A stretch of 64,000 bases of DNA, from positions 1,240,001 through 1,304,000 of the forward strand of contig NZ_JAGRQC010000001.1 in assembly GCF_018122655.1 (NCBI RefSeq). The letters are read 5' to 3'. The notes below the pieces were generated by a model, which saw only the letters and a program-made list of their open reading frames with translations, did not search any database and was not told the origin of the DNA. Within the stretch, counting starts at the first letter, position 1; each line of letters begins with the position of its first letter. Position numbers and translations under genes: made by a program. This document shows positions 61,290 to 64,000 of the stretch, one piece after another. Source of the DNA: Stakelama marina (GTDB lineage: Bacteria; Pseudomonadota; Alphaproteobacteria; Sphingomonadales; Sphingomonadaceae).

Positions 61290-62571
61290 ACTGAGGGTTG
61301 CCGTTCTCGGGCTCGGCTATATCGGCCTTCCGACTGCTGCCGTAATCGCCCGATCGGGCGCGCAGGTGCTCGGTCTCGACGTCGATGAAACAGTGGTCGC
61401 GACGGTCAATTCGGGCAAGGTACATATCGAGGAGATCGATCTGGACGGGCTGGTATCGGGTGTCGTCGCTCGCGGAAATCTTCGCGCCTCGACGCAGATC
61501 GAGCCCGCCGATGTCTTTGTCATCGCCGTTCCGACGCCCTTTGCCGAGGACCATGCCCCCAATATCGGTTACGTGCTTCAGGCTGCCACCAATGTCGCAG
61601 CAGCAATCAAGGCGGGCGATGTCGTCATCCTCGAATCGACGTCACCGGTCGGTACGACGGAAAAGGTTGCCGAACTGCTCGCCAGGCTGCGTCCCGATCT
61701 GAAGGTCCCGGGCCACTGCTCAGGTACCCCCGACATTGCCATCGCCTATTGCCCGGAGCGGGTGCTGCCGGGCCGCATCCTGGTCGAACTGATCGACAAT
61801 GACCGCGTCATCGGCGGCATCACGCCGCGCTGCGCGCGCAAGGCGCTGCAATTTTATCGTCGCTTCGTCCGCGGCGCCTGCGTCACTACGACCGCCAAAG
61901 CCGCCGAGATGACCAAGCTTACCGAAAATGCGTTCCGCGACGTCAACATCGCCTTTGCCAACGAGTTGTCGATCGTTGCCGACAATGTCGGCGTCGATGT
62001 CTGGGAAGTCATTCGCCTCGCCAACCGCCATCCGCGCGTGAACATTCTGTCGCCCGGCCCGGGTGTGGGTGGTCACTGTATCGCGGTGGACCCGTGGTTC
62101 CTGGTCCATGGCGATCCCGAAAATACGCCGCTGATCCGCACTGCGCGCGAAGTGAATGACGGCAAGATCGGCTATACGATCGGCCGGACCGAGGCCCTGA
62201 TCGAAACGATGCCGGGGGCGCCGGTTGCCTGTCTCGGCCTCGCCTTCAAAGCCAATATCGACGATTTTCGTGAGAGCCCCGCACTGAAGATCGCAGCACA
62301 TCTCGCCGCCCGCTTCGGCGACCGCATTCGGATCGTGGAGCCATATGCGAAATCGCTGCCGGCTCAGTTCAACGGCACTGGCGCGACGCTGATCGACATC
62401 GACGAAGCGATCGAAGATTGCCCGATCTTCATCACGCTGGTCGATCATGAGGTCTTCAAGTCGATCCCCCTCGACGAGCGCAGCGACAAGATCGTCTATG
62501 ACGCGCGAGGCATCTGGCCCGATCAGCCAAAGAAGGAAACGCACCCAGACGCGCTGCGCCTGACGGCATAA
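61273..62571 (+). CDS. wecC: UDP-N-acetyl-D-mannosamine dehydrogenase
   Basis: Oxidises UDP-ManNAc to UDP-ManNAcA with NAD+. I chose ATG 61273 (SDTELRVAVLGLGYIGLPTA), which gives a Rossmann GLGYIG motif. The 432-residue protein contains KLTENAFRDVNIAFANEL and the catalytic Cys269 in VGGHCIAVDPWFL, then the C-terminal substrate domain (CLGLAFKANIDDFRESPAL). It overlaps wecB and precedes a glycosylphosphotransferase gene, so ManNAcA is a likely building block of the exopolysaccharide. Confidence 0.95.
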   Translation: MVSDTELRVAVLGLGYIGLPTAAVIARSGAQVLGLDVDETVVATVNSGKVHIEEIDLDGLVSGVVARGNLRASTQIEPADVFVIAVPTPFAEDHAPNIGYVLQAATNVAAAIKAGDVVILESTSPVGTTEKVAELLARLRPDLKVPGHCSGTPDIAIAYCPERVLPGRILVELIDNDRVIGGITPRCARKALQFYRRFVRGACVTTTAKAAEMTKLTENAFRDVNIAFANELSIVADNVGVDVWEVIRLANRHPRVNILSPGPGVGGHCIAVDPWFLVHGDPENTPLIRTAREVNDGKIGYTIGRTEALIETMPGAPVACLGLAFKANIDDFRESPALKIAAHLAARFGDRIRIVEPYAKSLPAQFNGTGATLIDIDEAIEDCPIFITLVDHEVFKSIPLDERSDKIVYDARGIWPDQPKKETHPDALRLTA

Positions 62572-62703
62572 CAGTCTCCGCAAGGCAGTCCGCCTGCATG
62601 ATAGCCGCTATAGGGAGCCAAGTTTCGGCTGAAGCGTTGGCATGGTGCTTGAACTTGCACGTTTTTGGGCCGATCACTATCGGGTGGGCGCAACATCGCA
62701 TTG

Positions 62704-64000
62704 ATGCGGAGAATCACTCTGTCCTTGGGGGAAAATCCTGCTGAACGTCTGGCTGACGGCGCGGAGTCGTTTCGGTCCCCTGAGCCCATGCTTATCGCAA
62801 CTGGTTCCGAGGCTCCGAGACGATCCTCCCGAATTCTACGGGTTCGCGCGGCGATAGGCCTCGTGTTGATCGATAGCACTGCGTTGCTGGCAAGCTTCAC
62901 GATTGCGAACTGGGCACGATCGGGTCCGCTGCAATCGTCCCCGATCTTGTTCGCCGTCTCCGCGTTGATTTTTTATTTCATCATCGCCGGTGATCGCCAT
63001 GCTTACTCGGCGGAAAGCCTTAGACGTGCTTCGGTTGCGGTCAGGCGCAGTATACAGTCGCTGACCTGGGCCATGGGCGTCGCCTTGCTGATAGTCTTTT
63101 TCACAAAAACAAGTACGGCATTCCCGCGACTGACTATCGGAGCGGGGTCTGTTGGCGCCTTTTTTCTCATGGCGACGATGCGCTATTATTTTGTTCGGAA
63201 CCTCGAAAGAGCGATTGGCGGCAATCCTTTCCAGTCGCTGCTGATCGTCGACGGCGACGCTCGAAAGCCGAATAGTCCGTTCACGTCCGTTATCCAGGCT
63301 GATCGGCGGCTCGACCCCAATCTCAATGCTCCGGAACTATATGGGCATATGGCCGCATCAGCTCGCAGCGCTGATCGCATCGTCGTGGCATGCCCACCGG
63401 AACGGCGCGCCGCCTGGGCTCGTGTACTGAAGGGAGCGGATATCCAGGGCGAGATTTACATGCCGGAACTATCCGTCTTCAAACCACTGGGCATGGAGAA
63501 TGTTCGCGGCGAAACCTCCCTGATCGTCGCGGCGGGACCGCTCAACCTGATGGAACGGAGCATAAAGCGGGCGTTCGACCTGTCTGTCGCCGTTACCATG
63601 ATAATTCTGCTGTCCCCCATCCTCCTGATGACGGCTATCGCCATCAAGGTCGAAAGTCCTGGCCCCGTCCTGTTCCGTCAAAAGCGTTTCGGGCGCGGTA
63701 ACGAGATGTTCTCGGTGCTGAAATTTCGCAGCATGTACGTTGATTCCAGTGATCATAGCGGCAACCGATCGACGGCACGCGATGATCGGCGCGTCACGCG
63801 GGTTGGCCGTTTTATTCGACGGACGAGCATCGACGAGTTGCCGCAGCTGTTCAACGTGCTCATCGGCAATATGAGCATCGTCGGGCCCCGCCCCCACGCG
63901 GCCGGTTCGCGCGCAGAGAACAAGTTGTTCTGGGAAGTCGACCGGCGGTATTGGGAACGGCACACGGCCAAACCCGGCTTGACGGGGCTTGCACAAATCC
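62704..64000 (+). CDS. polyprenyl glycosylphosphotransferase, C-terminus cut by window edge
   Basis: Initiating enzyme of exopolysaccharide assembly: transfers a sugar-1-phosphate to undecaprenyl phosphate. The ATG at 62704 gives an open frame to the window end (432 codons). N-terminal membrane helices ([12 protein letters not shown] region, [30 protein letters not shown]) and a CoA-binding-like middle domain are followed by the catalytic Bac_transf domain: [52 protein letters not shown] and SIVGPRPHA. Only a few dozen residues at the C-terminus are missing. GelB/SpsB-type sphingan enzymes have this layout; the sugar is not known. Confidence 0.9.
   Translation, partial: MRRITLSLGENPAERLADGAESFRSPEPMLIATGSEAPRRSSRILRVRAAIGLVLIDSTALLASFTIANWARSGPLQSSPILFAVSALIFYFIIAGDRHAYSAESLRRASVAVRRSIQSLTWAMGVALLIVFFTKTSTAFPRLTIGAGSVGAFFLMATMRYYFVRNLERAIGGNPFQSLLIVDGDARKPNSPFTSVIQADRRLDPNLNAPELYGHMAASARSADRIVVACPPERRAAWARVLKGADIQGEIYMPELSVFKPLGMENVRGETSLIVAAGPLNLMERSIKRAFDLSVAVTMIILLSPILLMTAIAIKVESPGPVLFRQKRFGRGNEMFSVLKFRSMYVDSSDHSGNRSTARDDRRVTRVGRFIRRTSIDELPQLFNVLIGNMSIVGPRPHAAGSRAENKLFWEVDRRYWERHTAKPGLTGLAQI

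Overview
The window is GC-rich chromosomal DNA from an alphaproteobacterium, most likely a sphingomonad. This rests on gene content and order (mutM-rpsT-dnaA, ubiE-ubiB-coaBC-dut, secB next to a Tim44 gene and mltA, rpmH-rnpA-yidD-yidC-yihA) and on a TonB receptor of the Xanthomonas/Caulobacter/Sphingomonas type. No database search was possible, so the genus is an inference.

Layout. (1) 1-12.0 kb: a plant-glucan locus. A TonB-dependent receptor (minus strand, runs off the left edge) is divergent from a tight run of two GH9 cellulase-family enzymes, a Tat-exported GH3 beta-glucosidase, a GntP gluconate permease and a gluconolactonase-like lipoprotein. Two LacI-type operator-like palindromes lie between the divergent arms. 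The locus looks built to import or cut cello-oligosaccharides and to take up gluconate. (2) 12.0-19.4 kb: a loose accessory stretch with long gaps: a decayed conjugative helicase fragment, a winged-helix/TolB-like/TPR regulator divergent from a small secreted protein, an APC permease, an orphan Imm11-like protein and a CYTH-CHAD protein. (3) 19.5-20.3 kb: tRNA-Thr(UGU), tRNA-Leu(CAA) and a DUF805 protein.

(4) 21.15-33.21 kb: an integrative mobilizable element of about 12 kb inserted into comM, splitting it into a 3' part (20274-21149) and a 5' part (33195-33839). At the left end is a large serine integrase. Cargo is an EcoRII-like restriction system (Dcm-type methylase, Vsr, EcoRII-type endonuclease) as an overlapping operon. 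At the right end is a mobilization module (ribbon-helix-helix protein, TraD/TrwB-like coupling ATPase, MobF relaxase) with no mating-pore genes, so the element would need a helper. It also carries a small gene broken by an in-frame amber codon beside an 18-bp perfect palindrome and a 22-bp tandem duplication, a 13-bp perfect inverted repeat, and two unrecognised proteins.

(5) 33.9-64 kb: dense core genome: the rpmH/rnpA/yidD/yidC/yihA cluster, with rpmH nested in the rnpA reading frame; dapE; a GGDEF-EAL protein; smr-mltA-Tim44; secB; murJ; trpS; dnaA; rpsT; mutM; ubiE-ubiB-membrane protein-coaBC-hydrolase-dut-moeB-DsrE. The right edge enters an exopolysaccharide locus (galU, wecB, wecC and a polyprenyl glycosylphosphotransferase cut by the window end), which would supply UDP-glucose and UDP-ManNAcA and start glycan assembly.

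The strongest candidates for new biology are the serine-integrase element in comM with its reconstructed crossover site, the amber-interrupted small gene with its operator-like palindrome, and the nested rpmH/rnpA arrangement.
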